A stretch of DNA of 64,000 nucleotides. Origin: JBNKWA01 sp050299555 (GTDB taxonomy: Bacteria; Pseudomonadota; Alphaproteobacteria; Rhodobacterales; Rhodobacteraceae). The DNA lies in contig JBNKWA010000012.1 in assembly GCA_050299555.1 (NCBI GenBank), forward strand, positions 1 to 64,000, in the 5' to 3' direction. Both the position numbers and the translations under genes were made by a program. Positions 1-7,405 of this stretch are shown in pieces (position 1 is the stretch's first letter; every line of letters begins with the position of its first letter). Below the pieces are notes generated by a model. That model did not search any database and was not told the DNA's origin. It saw only the letters and a list, made by a program, of their open reading frames with translations.

Positions 1-25
1 GTTCCGACGTGTGCTCTTCCGATCT
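1..25. other. Illumina adapter remnant at contig end
   Basis: The first 25 bases match the inner end of the Illumina TruSeq read-2 adapter as I remember it, with a single mismatch at about base 5, and end in the typical GCTCTTCCGATCT. Genomic coding sequence starts directly after it. This is a sequencing artefact, not biology, and shows that the window begins at an untrimmed contig end. Confidence 0.9.
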
Positions 26-612
26 GGGGCCATGACCACGTCGAGCCGCCCGATCAGCGCGTATTGCTCTTCTGACGGTTCATGGTGGAGATGCCCCAGA
101 TGCCCGATGCAGAGCCCCGCCACCTCGAAGATGAAGATCGAGTTCCCGTCCGGGACCACCCCGACAAAGCCGGAGCGGATGTCGGTGGTGACGTTGCGGA
201 TCAGAACCTCGTCGCCCAGCTCCAGCCAGTATTCGGCCTTGCCGCCGCCCTCGCCCCATCCTGGCAGGACATGGGGGATCGCCGGATCGGGGTAGGCGGT
301 CCAGTGGCTGGAATGGGCCCGGTTCATGGTCACCACCGTGGGCACTCCGCCGGGGCCGGCATCGCCGGTGAAATCGGTGGCTATGCCGATCCCGCCGGCG
401 GTCTCGATCAGATAGGTGGAGTGCTGGATGTAGCTGATCCTGACCTCGCTCTGATCGAGCCCCTCGCCGAAGGCGGCGAAGGTGATGTCCTGGGGAAGGT
501 CTTGCGGCAGCTCGTTCCCGGCGATGGCGAAGCAGTGGCTGGGCATGCGCTGGGCCTGCCCCCAGCCGGGCAGAAGGACGGTGAAGACAAGCAGCAGGGC
601 GGCCGGCTTCAT
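26..612 (-). CDS. Metallo-beta-lactamase-fold hydrolase, 3'-truncated by contig end
   Basis: The frame is open from an ATG at 612 to the adapter junction, about 195 codons with no stop, so the C-terminus is missing. The protein begins with a secretion signal (MKPAALLLVFTVLLPGWGQA). The body resembles the UlaG-like branch of the metallo-beta-lactamase fold: an initial strand ending ISYIQHSTYLIET, then GIGIATDF, then VVTMNRAHSSHW, which supplies the His cluster, and later GHLGHLHH near the break. These are the positions where zinc ligands normally sit, so an exported zinc hydrolase of unknown substrate is likely. No operon partner is visible. The MBL fold is fairly secure; the substrate is not known. 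Confidence 0.75.
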
Positions 613-716
613 GATCTCACTCCGGTTGCGGGCACAACAGGATGCTAGCGCGATCCGGCGGCGAGGCAACGCCCGGCGACGCCCTTGGGAACGATGGCCC
701 GCCCGCGGGCGCCGGC

Positions 717-751
717 GTCCCCATGGGGACGGGGGCTCAAGGCGCTGATTT
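717..751 (+). repeat. Interspersed repeat family A, copy 1 (partial)
   Basis: Carries the palindrome GTCCCCATGGGGACG followed by a GGGGCTCAAGGCGCTGATTT-like segment. It lacks the distal GTGGGGACG boxes seen in copy 2. It belongs to the same family as 871-942, 1080-1150, 43343-43416 and 43464-43535. Confidence 0.75.
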
Positions 752-789
752 CGCGACGTTTCCGATGCGGACGGATCAGTTGCGAGGGT

Positions 790-840
790 GATCGCGCCCG
801 GGCGCTCCCCGCCCGCCCACCCTCGCGCCCGGGCGCGATC
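790..840 (+). repeat. Interspersed repeat family B, copy 1
   Basis: About 50 bp made of two arms, each containing the self-complementary CGCGCCCGGGCG, separated by a pyrimidine-rich CTCCCCGCCCGCCCACCCT spacer. The same unit recurs almost unchanged at 24608-24658 and 27172-27221, and in degenerate reverse orientation at 1012-1052. Placement between genes and the internal symmetry suggest a REP-like element. Confidence 0.8.
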
Positions 841-870
841 GGGCACCCGGAATCGGCGGCCCCGCAAGGG

Positions 871-942
871 CGTCCCCATGGGGACGGGGGGTCAAGCACC
901 TGAATTCGCTGGAAAAGCCGTGGGGACGCTTGTGGGGACGCC
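871..942 (+). repeat. Interspersed repeat family A, copy 2 (full length)
   Basis: This copy shows the full architecture: a GTCCCCATGGGGAC palindrome, then GGGGGGTCAAG, then CTGAATT, a short A-rich patch, and two GTGGGGACG boxes at the far end. The GGGGTCA core resembles the terminal sequences of repeats mobilised by REP-associated tyrosine transposases, but no such transposase is in the window. Confidence 0.75.
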
Positions 943-1011
943 GGCACATCGCCCCCCGAGGAGCCGCGCCCCCAGGATCCGCACCATGGGACCCGCCGCC
1001 GACCGTGCCGC

Positions 1012-1052
1012 GGGGCGCGAGGGAGGGTGGGTGGGGAGCGCCCGGGCGCGAT
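1012..1052 (-). repeat. Interspersed repeat family B, copy 2 (degenerate)
   Basis: Reverse orientation relative to copy 1. The GAGCGCCCGGGCGCGATC arm and the GGGTGGGTGGGG spacer are kept; the other arm is degraded to a CGCGGGGCGCGAGG-like sequence. Confidence 0.6.
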
Positions 1053-1079
1053 CCAGTCCGAACCGGTGCCGGAAAAGAG

Positions 1080-1150
1080 CGTCCCCATGGGGACTGGGGG
1101 TCAAGTATCTGATTTAAAATGGTAAAAGTATTAACGCGCATGGGGACGCA
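1080..1150 (+). repeat. Interspersed repeat family A, copy 3
   Basis: Palindrome GTCCCCATGGGGAC, then GGGGGTCAAGTATCTGATTT, an AT-rich middle that is longer than in copy 2, and one distal ATGGGGACG box. It lies next to the AT-rich island carrying the Rhs remnant. Confidence 0.7.
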
Positions 1151-1355
1151 CTTGCGGGTGCCCGCGGGCAGTGACATGAGCATGGCACCGGGCCAGGCAG
1201 GCTCGGTCACGCGAGAGCCCAGCCCGGCACGTCTCTTGTGGAGCTCCAAACCAGCCGCCGATCGAACCTTCGCCGCCCGACCACCGGTCACCGCGCGCGG
1301 CACTGTCAGGTGAATACCCTCTTTGTACAGATGGGTGAATTGGCCATTCAACCAG

Positions 1356-1724
1356 TTACGGATCTTCGGGCAATAAACTGGCAATATCACGCAGCAAGTC
1401 ATCAGAAAGCACCGCTGGAAGGGAAATTTTTTTAATTACTTCTACTGGATCATGTATACTCATTGCTCTTGACCTAATAATTTCATTGACTTGATCGGCT
1501 AGTAGTCGCTTTTCGTATTCAGGAAGCCAGTCCCTGTAAAATTCATTTCTGAATTTATCTGCACCGACTTGTGACTCATACTTTGATACCAAAGCAGTTA
1601 CAAACCTTTCAAAATGGGGGTGACCAATCATAAGGTGCCTTTCATCGGGGCAGAATTTGCCGATTAAGATACACGACAAAACGACACGCAATTCGCCTTC
1701 AGAAAAAGAAAGATGGAGTTCCAA
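1356..1724 (-). CDS. Probable Rhs-associated immunity protein
   Basis: A 122-residue acidic cytosolic protein with no recognised domain (ends LLRDIASLLPEDP). The start is a TTG at 1724; I chose it because a strong Shine-Dalgarno GGGAGG lies just upstream (about 1731-1736) and no better start exists. It begins only two bases after the stop of a truncated Rhs core fragment on the same strand, the usual position of the immunity gene for an Rhs C-terminal toxin. Its DNA is clearly lower in GC than all neighbours, as is common for toxin/immunity modules acquired by transfer. The toxin it would neutralise is absent. The immunity role is inferred from position and composition. Confidence 0.55.
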   Translation of the reverse strand: MELHLSFSEGELRVVLSCILIGKFCPDERHLMIGHPHFERFVTALVSKYESQVGADKFRNEFYRDWLPEYEKRLLADQVNEIIRSRAMSIHDPVEVIKKISLPAVLSDDLLRDIASLLPEDP

Positions 1725-1726
1725 CC

Positions 1727-1951
1727 TTAGCCTCCCTTAGAATGGATTGGGCCCTGAAAAGGTAAACACAGCATCGACACCTTGCCCAGCGCCGGGTCAT
1801 AGGTGCGGGCGTTGAGGTACTGCAGCCCGGTCTCGTCGTCGTAGCGCTCGCCGGTGAAGCCCTTGGATTCGTCGGCGACGGCGGGGGTGTAGTCGGTCTC
1901 GTCCGGCAGACCGTAGGGCGCGTAGCTGGTCGTCCGCGCGCGCGTGCCGCG
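1727..1951 (-). pseudogene. Truncated Rhs core tip, toxin domain missing
   Basis: Reading down from about 1951 gives the classic Rhs C-terminal core: ARTTSYAPYG, then ADESKGFTGERYDDETGL, then YLNARTYDPALG. After ALG the usual RFIQPD continuation is lost and replaced by KVSMLCLPF and a stop at 1727-1729. There is no N-terminal start: the homology begins about 13 bp beyond the stop codon of the DUF1697 gene. It is therefore broken at both ends. The same core segment occurs in inverted orientation at about 61886-62060. It looks like a displaced Rhs tip left by recombination. Confidence 0.85.
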
Positions 1952-1961
1952 ATGCGTGCCG

Positions 1962-2489
1962 CTACAGCGCCGCAGCCATTGCCGACAGTGTCTCGCAGGT
2001 CCGAAGGTTGCGCGCCGTCATGCCGACGCCACCGAGATGTCGGCCCATGGCGGCGGCGAGTTTCGAGCGGCCGATGCCGGCCGGGGCATGGAGGTAGAAG
2101 ACCTCGCCCTGCAGCGTGAACTGTTCGCCTTCCACCGCCAGCGCCCCGAGTGCGGCCAGGTCCGGCTTGGCCGGACCGTCGAGGAAGAACAGATGCAGGT
2201 GCCGGGGATCGGCGGGGGCATAGGGCGACGCCGCCAGGGCGGCCTCCAGCGCCGCGCGGGTCAGCACGAGGCAGGGCGGGTGGCGGCCGTTCTTCATCGT
2301 CAGCGCCGCGGAAATGCGCTCGCCCAGCCCCGCCGGGCGATCGTGCCGGAAGACCGCGTTGCCGCTGTTGATATAGGTGGCCATCGCCTTGCAGCCGAGC
2401 CGTTCCAGCGCCGCCCGGAAATCGGCCATGGCCAGCATGGTTCCGCCGCCGACATTGACGCCGCGCAGAAGCGCGATCAGCACCGCCAT
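1962..2489 (-). CDS. DUF1697 family protein
   Basis: A 175-residue protein starting MAVLIALLRGVNVGGG and continuing MADFRAALERLG and TYINSGNAVF, which are the conserved N-terminal signatures of DUF1697; length is normal for the family. The molecular function of the family is not established. It is the last gene of the minus-strand series that runs from the oxidase genes; it follows the GNAT gene with only one base between them. Its stop codon lies 11 bp from the Rhs fragment, so the gene marks the edge of the stable chromosome here. Confidence 0.85.
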   Translation of the reverse strand: MAVLIALLRGVNVGGGTMLAMADFRAALERLGCKAMATYINSGNAVFRHDRPAGLGERISAALTMKNGRHPPCLVLTRAALEAALAASPYAPADPRHLHLFFLDGPAKPDLAALGALAVEGEQFTLQGEVFYLHAPAGIGRSKLAAAMGRHLGGVGMTARNLRTCETLSAMAAAL

Positions 2490-2490
2490 G

Positions 2491-3078
2491 TCAGCCGTGG
2501 TCCGTCCGGCCGCGGCGGTCGCTCCTGAGGGTCGCGTAGAGCACGTGGTTGCGCCAGCGCCCGGCGATCTGCAGATAGCTCTGCGCCACGCCTTCGTACT
2601 TGAAGCCGGACCTTTCCAGAAGCCCGCGCGAGGCGGCGTTCTCGGGCAGGCAGGCGGCCTCGATGCGGCTGAGGTCGAGATCGTTGAAGCCGAAATCCAC
2701 CACCGCGGCCAGCGCCTCGCGCATGTAGCCCTGGCGGGCGAAGGGTTCGCCGACCCAGTAGCCGACGGTGGCCGACTGGGCCGGGCCGCGGCGGATGTTG
2801 TCGAGGGTGATGGCGCCCAGCAGCGCCGAATCGTCGCGCCGGAACAGGAACAGCGCCACGGCGCGGTCGTCGGCGGCCATGCGCGATGCCCAGGCGACCC
2901 GGGTGCGGAAGGCGCGGCGCGACAGATGGTCCAGCGCCCGGACCGGCTCCCATGGCCTCAGGAACAGCTCGCTGGAACGCCTGAGCGCCACCCAGGGAAC
3001 GAAATCGGCCATGTGGGGCAGGCGCAGCTCCAGTCGCTCGGTCTCGAGACTGATGGCCTGCCGGCGCCACAGGAACAT
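2491..3078 (-). CDS. GNAT N-acetyltransferase, RimJ/RimL type
   Basis: A 195-residue acetyltransferase. It opens with SLETERLELRLP, the usual first strand of RimJ/RimL-like enzymes, and carries VGYWVGEPFARQGYMREAL, containing the acetyl-CoA-binding Q/RxxGxG/A-type loop, followed by AACLPENAASRGLLERSGF. Members acetylate N-termini of ribosomal proteins or small amines; the substrate here cannot be told. It starts three bases after the M16 peptidase stop, so it is very probably cotranscribed with that gene and thrC. Confidence 0.85.
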   Translation of the reverse strand: MFLWRRQAISLETERLELRLPHMADFVPWVALRRSSELFLRPWEPVRALDHLSRRAFRTRVAWASRMAADDRAVALFLFRRDDSALLGAITLDNIRRGPAQSATVGYWVGEPFARQGYMREALAAVVDFGFNDLDLSRIEAACLPENAASRGLLERSGFKYEGVAQSYLQIAGRWRNHVLYATLRSDRRGRTDHG

Positions 3079-3081
3079 CGC

Positions 3082-4344
3082 TCAGCCCCTGAGTCGCGCC
3101 TGCAGCGTCGCCCGGTCCGGCGCCGAGGCCACCGGCCCGTAGAGCGCCAGCGCCGGCTCGGCGGTGGTGCAGACCCGCTCGGCGAAGGCGCGGGTGTCGG
3201 CCAGGGTCACCGCGTCGATGCGGGCCACCATCTCGGCAAGGTCGGGCACCCGGCCCCAGAGTGCCATCATCCGGGCCATGCGCTCGGCCCGCGACGAGGG
3301 GCTTTCCAGCGCCATGACCAGGCCGGCCTTCATCTGCGCCCGGGCGCGGTCGACCTCGGCCTGGGTCAGGTCCCCGGCGATGCGGCGCATCTCGTCGCCG
3401 ATGACGCCGCACAGGCCGGCCAGTTCCGCCTCGCCGGTGCCGGCATAGACGGTCAGCGTGCCGGTGTCGTCATAGGCCGAGGACTGGGCGAAGATCGAAT
3501 AGCACAGGCCGCGCTTCTCGCGCACCTCCTGGAACAGCCGCGAGGACATGCCGCCGCCCAGGGCGCTGGCATAGATGTGGCCGACATAGACGTCGTCGTC
3601 GCGGGCCGCCGGCCCCTCGAAGCCGATGGCGATGTGCGCCTGTTCCAGCGCCTTGATCTCGCGCCGCTCGCCGCCCTGGTAGCGGGCCGCCTCGGCCGGC
3701 GGCGGCGGGCTGGCGGGGCGATCGCCGAGCAGCGCCGTCGCCAGGTCCATGATGGCGTCGTGGTCCACCGCCCCGGCGCCCACCAGCATCATCTGCGAGG
3801 GGCCGTAGCAGCGGCCGGTGAAGGCGCGCAGGTCGGCCTGGGCGAAGCTGCGCACCCGGTCGGGGGTGCCGAGGATCGAGCGGCCCATGGCCTGGCCGGG
3901 ATAGGCGACCTCCTGCAGCCAGTCGAAGATGACGTCGTCGGGGGTGTCGTGGCTCTGGCCGATCTCGGACAGGATCACCCCGCGCTCGACCTCGATCTCG
4001 CGGGTGTCGAAGATCGGGTTGACCAGGATGTCGCCGATCACCTCCAGCGCCAGCGGCACGTCCTCGCCCAGCACCCGGGCGTAATAGGCGGTGCTTTCGC
4101 GCGAGGTGTAGGCGTTGATGTAGCCGCCGACATTCTCGATCGCCTCGGCGATGTCGAGCGCGCTGCGGGTGGTGGTGCCCTTGAAGGCCATGTGCTCGAG
4201 GAAATGGGCGATGCCGTTTTCCTGCGGCGTCTCGTGGCGGGCGCCGGCATTGACCCAGATGCCGACGGCGGCCGAGCCGAGCCCGTCCATGTGCTCGGTG
4301 AGCACGCGCAGGCCGTTGGGAAGCGTATCGGTGCGGATGGTCAT
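3082..4344 (-). CDS. M16 family zinc peptidase (processing-peptidase-like)
   Basis: A 420-residue M16B peptidase. The inverted zinc motif HFLEHMAFKGT (HxxEH) lies near residue 50, and the distal Glu is in the EIEVERGVILSEIGQ helix. The rest covers both M16 halves, including GGGMSSRLFQEVREKRGLCY. Length and sequence fit the bacterial homologues of the mitochondrial processing peptidase beta subunit, which act on peptides in the cytoplasm or periplasm. There is no obvious signal peptide. Its ATG overlaps the thrC stop by four bases (ATGA), so the two are translationally coupled, an arrangement common in Rhodobacteraceae. Confidence 0.93.
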   Translation of the reverse strand: MTIRTDTLPNGLRVLTEHMDGLGSAAVGIWVNAGARHETPQENGIAHFLEHMAFKGTTTRSALDIAEAIENVGGYINAYTSRESTAYYARVLGEDVPLALEVIGDILVNPIFDTREIEVERGVILSEIGQSHDTPDDVIFDWLQEVAYPGQAMGRSILGTPDRVRSFAQADLRAFTGRCYGPSQMMLVGAGAVDHDAIMDLATALLGDRPASPPPPAEAARYQGGERREIKALEQAHIAIGFEGPAARDDDVYVGHIYASALGGGMSSRLFQEVREKRGLCYSIFAQSSAYDDTGTLTVYAGTGEAELAGLCGVIGDEMRRIAGDLTQAEVDRARAQMKAGLVMALESPSSRAERMARMMALWGRVPDLAEMVARIDAVTLADTRAFAERVCTTAEPALALYGPVASAPDRATLQARLRG

Positions 4345-5735
4345 GGTTGCCGGGCCTCGCGGATCAGGGTCTCGACGGCGGCGAGGTCGTTCGCGACCCG
4401 GGTCACCCGCTCGGGTCGCTGGAACAGGTCCGCCATGCGCGGCGGCAGGCCCGGGCGGATGCCGCTGGCCTTCTCGACCGCGTCGGGGAACTTGGCCGCA
4501 TCGGCGGTGCCGAGGACAACCATGGGCACCGCCGGGTCGCCGCGCCTGGCCGAGGCCGCCATCATGCCGACGGCGGTGTGCGGGCAGACCAGTCGCGCGG
4601 CGCTTCTGGCGGCGCCGCCGATGGTGGCCAGGGTTTCCTCCTCGGAGACGCTGACGCTGTCGAACTCGGCCGCCAGCCGGTCGCGGGCGCCCTGGGGCAG
4701 GACGATCTCGCCGGAGGCGGCGAAGCCATCCATGGCCGCGGCCACGGCGGCGCCCTCGCGATCGAAGAGCTCGAACAGCAGCCGCTCGAAATTCGAGCTG
4801 ACCTGGATGTCCATGGACGGCGACAGCGACGGCGTCACGGTGCCGCGCCGGTAGCGGCCGGTCTCGAGCGTGCGGTGCAGGATGTCGTTGAGGTTGGTGG
4901 CGATCACCAGCCGGTCCACCGGCAGGCCCATGCGCTTGGCCACGTAGCCCGCGAAGACATCGCCGAAATTGCCCGTCGGCACGGAGAAGCTGACCTTGCG
5001 GGCCAGTGCGCCGAGGCTGACGGCGGCGGTGAAGTAGTAGACCACCTGGGCCATTACCCGGGCCCAGTTGATCGAGTTGACCCCGGCCAGCCCGACCTCG
5101 TCGCGGAAGGCGAAGTCGTTGAACATCGCCTTCAGCAGCGCCTGGCAGTCGTCGAAATCGCCGTCCACCGCCAGCGCGTGCACGTTGGCCTCGGCCGGGG
5201 TGGTCATCTGCCGGCGCTGCACCTCGCTGACCCGGCCGTGCGGGTACATGATGAAGACGTCGACGGCGGGGTGGCCGCGGAATGCCTCGATCGCCGCCGA
5301 GCCGGTATCGCCGGAGGTGGCGCCGACGATGGTGATGCGCCGGTCGCGGCGGGCAAGCTCGACCTGGAACATCTGGCCGATGAGCTGCATGGCCACGTCC
5401 TTGAAGGCCAGCGTCGGGCCGTGGAACAGCTCCAGCAGGAACTCGTTGGGGCCGATCTGGCCGATCGGGCAGACCGCCGCATGGGCGAAGCCGCGATAGG
5501 CGTGGTCGATGATGCCGCGGAACTCGTCATCGCCGAAAGCGCCGCCGACGAAGGGGCGCATGACCCGAAAGGCGACCTCCTGATAGGAATGGCCGGCGAA
5601 ACCGGCGATCTCGTCGGCGCCGAGCGTCGGCCAGCTTTCGGGGACGTAGAGCCCGCCGTCGCGGGCCAGCCCGGCCAGCATGGCGTCGGCGAAACCAAGC
5701 ACCGGCGCGGTGCCGCGAGTGGAGATATAGCGCAT
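4341..5735 (-). CDS. thrC: Threonine synthase
   Basis: A 464-residue PLP enzyme that converts O-phosphohomoserine to threonine, the last step of threonine synthesis. It starts MRYISTRGTAPVLGFADAML, the usual start of the long (class II-like) threonine synthases. The PLP lysine lies in GPTLAFKDVAMQLIGQ, and the phosphate-binding region TSGDTGSAAIEAF follows. The frame stays open far upstream, but the ATG at 5735 gives the normal length and leaves a short gap to surf1. It is coupled to the M16 peptidase by a four-base overlap. Placement behind the oxidase assembly genes is typical for the family. Confidence 0.95.
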   Translation of the reverse strand: MRYISTRGTAPVLGFADAMLAGLARDGGLYVPESWPTLGADEIAGFAGHSYQEVAFRVMRPFVGGAFGDDEFRGIIDHAYRGFAHAAVCPIGQIGPNEFLLELFHGPTLAFKDVAMQLIGQMFQVELARRDRRITIVGATSGDTGSAAIEAFRGHPAVDVFIMYPHGRVSEVQRRQMTTPAEANVHALAVDGDFDDCQALLKAMFNDFAFRDEVGLAGVNSINWARVMAQVVYYFTAAVSLGALARKVSFSVPTGNFGDVFAGYVAKRMGLPVDRLVIATNLNDILHRTLETGRYRRGTVTPSLSPSMDIQVSSNFERLLFELFDREGAAVAAAMDGFAASGEIVLPQGARDRLAAEFDSVSVSEEETLATIGGAARSAARLVCPHTAVGMMAASARRGDPAVPMVVLGTADAAKFPDAVEKASGIRPGLPPRMADLFQRPERVTRVANDLAAVETLIREARQP

Positions 5736-5743
5736 GAAGTCCT

Positions 5744-6409
5744 TCAGTCTGCCTCGCGGCGGATGCGGACGACCCAATAGACCGTCATGCCGAGCCATAC
5801 AACCGCGAGCGCGAACCAGGTCAGCGCGTATTGCAGGTGTTCGTTGCGGAAATTGGCGGTGACCGGCAGCGGCAGCGGCGCCGCCTCGCCCAGCGGCTCG
5901 GTCTCGACGATCATCAGGGGCTCGGTCCCCAGCGCCTTTGCCATGGTGTCGACGTCGCGGGCGAACCACATGTTGCCTTCGGTGTCCGGCTCGGGGGTGA
6001 AGAGGTCGGTTTCCTTGGGCCAGAGCAGGATCCCGGTGACGGTGCCCTCGACCGGCGGGCGCGGGGCGATCTTGTCCGCCTCGGGCACGAAGCCGCGATC
6101 CACCATCAGGCGGCGGCCGTCGGCGGTCTCCATCGCCGCAATGACCTTGAAGCCGATGCCGAGCGGTGGCTGCGAGGTCAGCACGTGCAGTTCCTGCGGC
6201 AGGATGGTGCCGGCCACGGCCACGTGGCGATAGGCGTCGCCGTCCGGATTGGCGGTGGCGGGCAGCGGCCCCGCCGGCGCGCCCATCTGCGCCTCGGCGG
6301 TGGCGATGATCTCGCGCTTCCAGTCCAGTCGCTGCAACTGCCAGACGCCGAGGCCGATCAGGATCGCGGCACCGCCAAGCCCGAACAGCAAGGGCACGAG
6401 ATAGCGCAT
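5744..6409 (-). CDS. SURF1 family cytochrome oxidase assembly protein
   Basis: A 221-residue inner-membrane protein with two transmembrane segments, one at the start (LVPLLFGLGGAAILIGLGVW followed by the signature QLQRLDWK) and one at the end (WFALAVVWLGMTVYWVV). A periplasmic domain lies between and contains VDRGFVP and FRNEHLQYALTWF, both conserved in SURF1/Shy1. SURF1 helps insert heme a into subunit I of aa3 oxidase. I chose the ATG at 6409, directly preceded by GGTGAGG, over an upstream in-frame TTG. A terminator-like hairpin separates it from coxC, so it may be partly uncoupled from that gene. Confidence 0.93.
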   Translation of the reverse strand: MRYLVPLLFGLGGAAILIGLGVWQLQRLDWKREIIATAEAQMGAPAGPLPATANPDGDAYRHVAVAGTILPQELHVLTSQPPLGIGFKVIAAMETADGRRLMVDRGFVPEADKIAPRPPVEGTVTGILLWPKETDLFTPEPDTEGNMWFARDVDTMAKALGTEPLMIVETEPLGEAAPLPLPVTANFRNEHLQYALTWFALAVVWLGMTVYWVVRIRREAD

Positions 6410-6466
6410 CCTCACCCCCAAAAAACGGAACGCGGCCCTGGCCGAGACCCGGGGGGCCGCCCCCCG

Positions 6467-6496
6467 GAAACGAAAACGCGGGCGTCACCGCCCGCG
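6467..6496 (-). terminator. Probable intrinsic terminator after coxC
   Basis: On the minus strand an 8-bp GC stem (CGCGGGCG with CGCCCGCG around a four-base loop) is followed by TTTTCGTTT. It stands just after the coxC stop and before surf1. Some read-through is likely since surf1 and thrC show no clear promoter of their own. Confidence 0.6.
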
Positions 6497-6521
6497 CATT
6501 CCTGAGTCACCCGCGTGCGGG

Positions 6522-7331
6522 TCAGCTGCCCCAGATATACACCGCGGCGAAGAGGAACAGCCAGACCACGTCGACGAAGTGCCAGTACCAGGCCGCCGCC
6601 TCGAACCCGACATGGCGCTCGGGCGTGAAGTGGCCATTCAGCGCCCGGATCAGGCAGACCAGCAGGAAGATGGTGCCGATGATGACGTGGGCGCCGTGAA
6701 AGCCGGTCGCCATGAAGAACGAGGCGCCGTAGATGTTGCCCGAGAAGCCGAAGGCGGCGTGGCTGTATTCGTAGGCCTGCAGGATGGTGAAGCAGACACC
6801 GAGCACGATCGCCAGCGCCAGGCCCCATTTCAGCCCGTCGCGGTCGTTCTCGTGGGCGATGGCGTGGTGCGCCCAGGTCGCCGCGCAGCCCGAGCAGAGC
6901 AGGATCAGCGTGTTGATGAGCGGCAGGTGCCAGGGGTCGAAGACCTCGATGCCCGCCGGCGGCCACTGACCGGGGGCGACGACGGTGCCCTCGATCTGGC
7001 CCATCGGGTACATGGCATGCTTGAAGAAGGTCCAGAACCAGGCCGAGAAGAACATGACCTCGGAGATGATGAACATCATCATGCCGAAGCGCAGGCCGAT
7101 CACCACCACCGGCGTGTGGTCGCCCGACTGGGCCTCGGACACCACGTCGCGCCACCACACGAACATGGTGTAGAGCACGATGGCGACGCCGATCAGCAGC
7201 ATCCACGGGTTCGAGTGGTTCTTGAAGAAGATCACCGCGCCGAACAGCATGGTGAAGGCGCCGATGGCACCGAGGAACGGCCAGAGGCTTGGCTGCAGAA
7301 TGTGGTAGTCGTGGTTCTTTTCGTGCGCCAT
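6522..7331 (-). CDS. coxC: Cytochrome c oxidase subunit III
   Basis: A 269-residue membrane protein with seven predicted helices. It starts MAHEKNHDYHILQPSLWPF and contains the FIISEVMFFSAWFWTFFK helix, a GIEVFDPWHLPLINTLILL loop and the HGAHVIIG segment, all hallmarks of subunit III of aa3-type oxidase. It has no redox centre and stabilises subunit I. It is part of the coxB-ctaB-ctaG-coxC operon on the minus strand; subunit I is not encoded in the window, as is usual in this group. Confidence 0.97.
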   Translation of the reverse strand: MAHEKNHDYHILQPSLWPFLGAIGAFTMLFGAVIFFKNHSNPWMLLIGVAIVLYTMFVWWRDVVSEAQSGDHTPVVVIGLRFGMMMFIISEVMFFSAWFWTFFKHAMYPMGQIEGTVVAPGQWPPAGIEVFDPWHLPLINTLILLCSGCAATWAHHAIAHENDRDGLKWGLALAIVLGVCFTILQAYEYSHAAFGFSGNIYGASFFMATGFHGAHVIIGTIFLLVCLIRALNGHFTPERHVGFEAAAWYWHFVDVVWLFLFAAVYIWGS

Positions 7332-7405
7332 CGGGGTCTCTCTCCGTCGGTCTGGCCGCTATCGCTTGGGTCTTTTTTCGGCGGGTGCGTTCAGTTGACG
7401 CCGTT

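Larger units (their letters stand above)
613..1355. other. Intergenic repeat field, no gene seen
   Basis: This stretch has no convincing gene; the open frames are low-complexity reading of GC-rich repeats. It holds three copies of a repeat with a GTCCCCATGGGGAC palindrome (717-751, 871-942, 1080-1150) and two copies of a second GC-rich palindromic repeat (790-840, 1012-1052). From about 1320 the base composition becomes AT-richer, leading into the immunity-like gene. Confidence 0.7.

Noticed and set aside
790..840. CRISPR array made of the GC-rich repeats
   Set aside because: The repeats are far apart, differ in orientation, have no regular spacers, and no cas gene is in the window.
1727..1951. 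Insertion sequence or prophage edge beside the Rhs remnants
   Set aside because: No transposase, integrase, terminal inverted repeats or target duplication could be found; the breaks are better explained by recombination in the Rhs core.
2377..4854. Very long open frames on the strand opposite to the M16, thrC, topA, coxB and rnr genes
   Set aside because: They are antisense to genes with clear family motifs, consist of Ala/Gly/Arg/His-rich sequence, and arise because stop codons are rare in the opposite frame of GC-rich genes.
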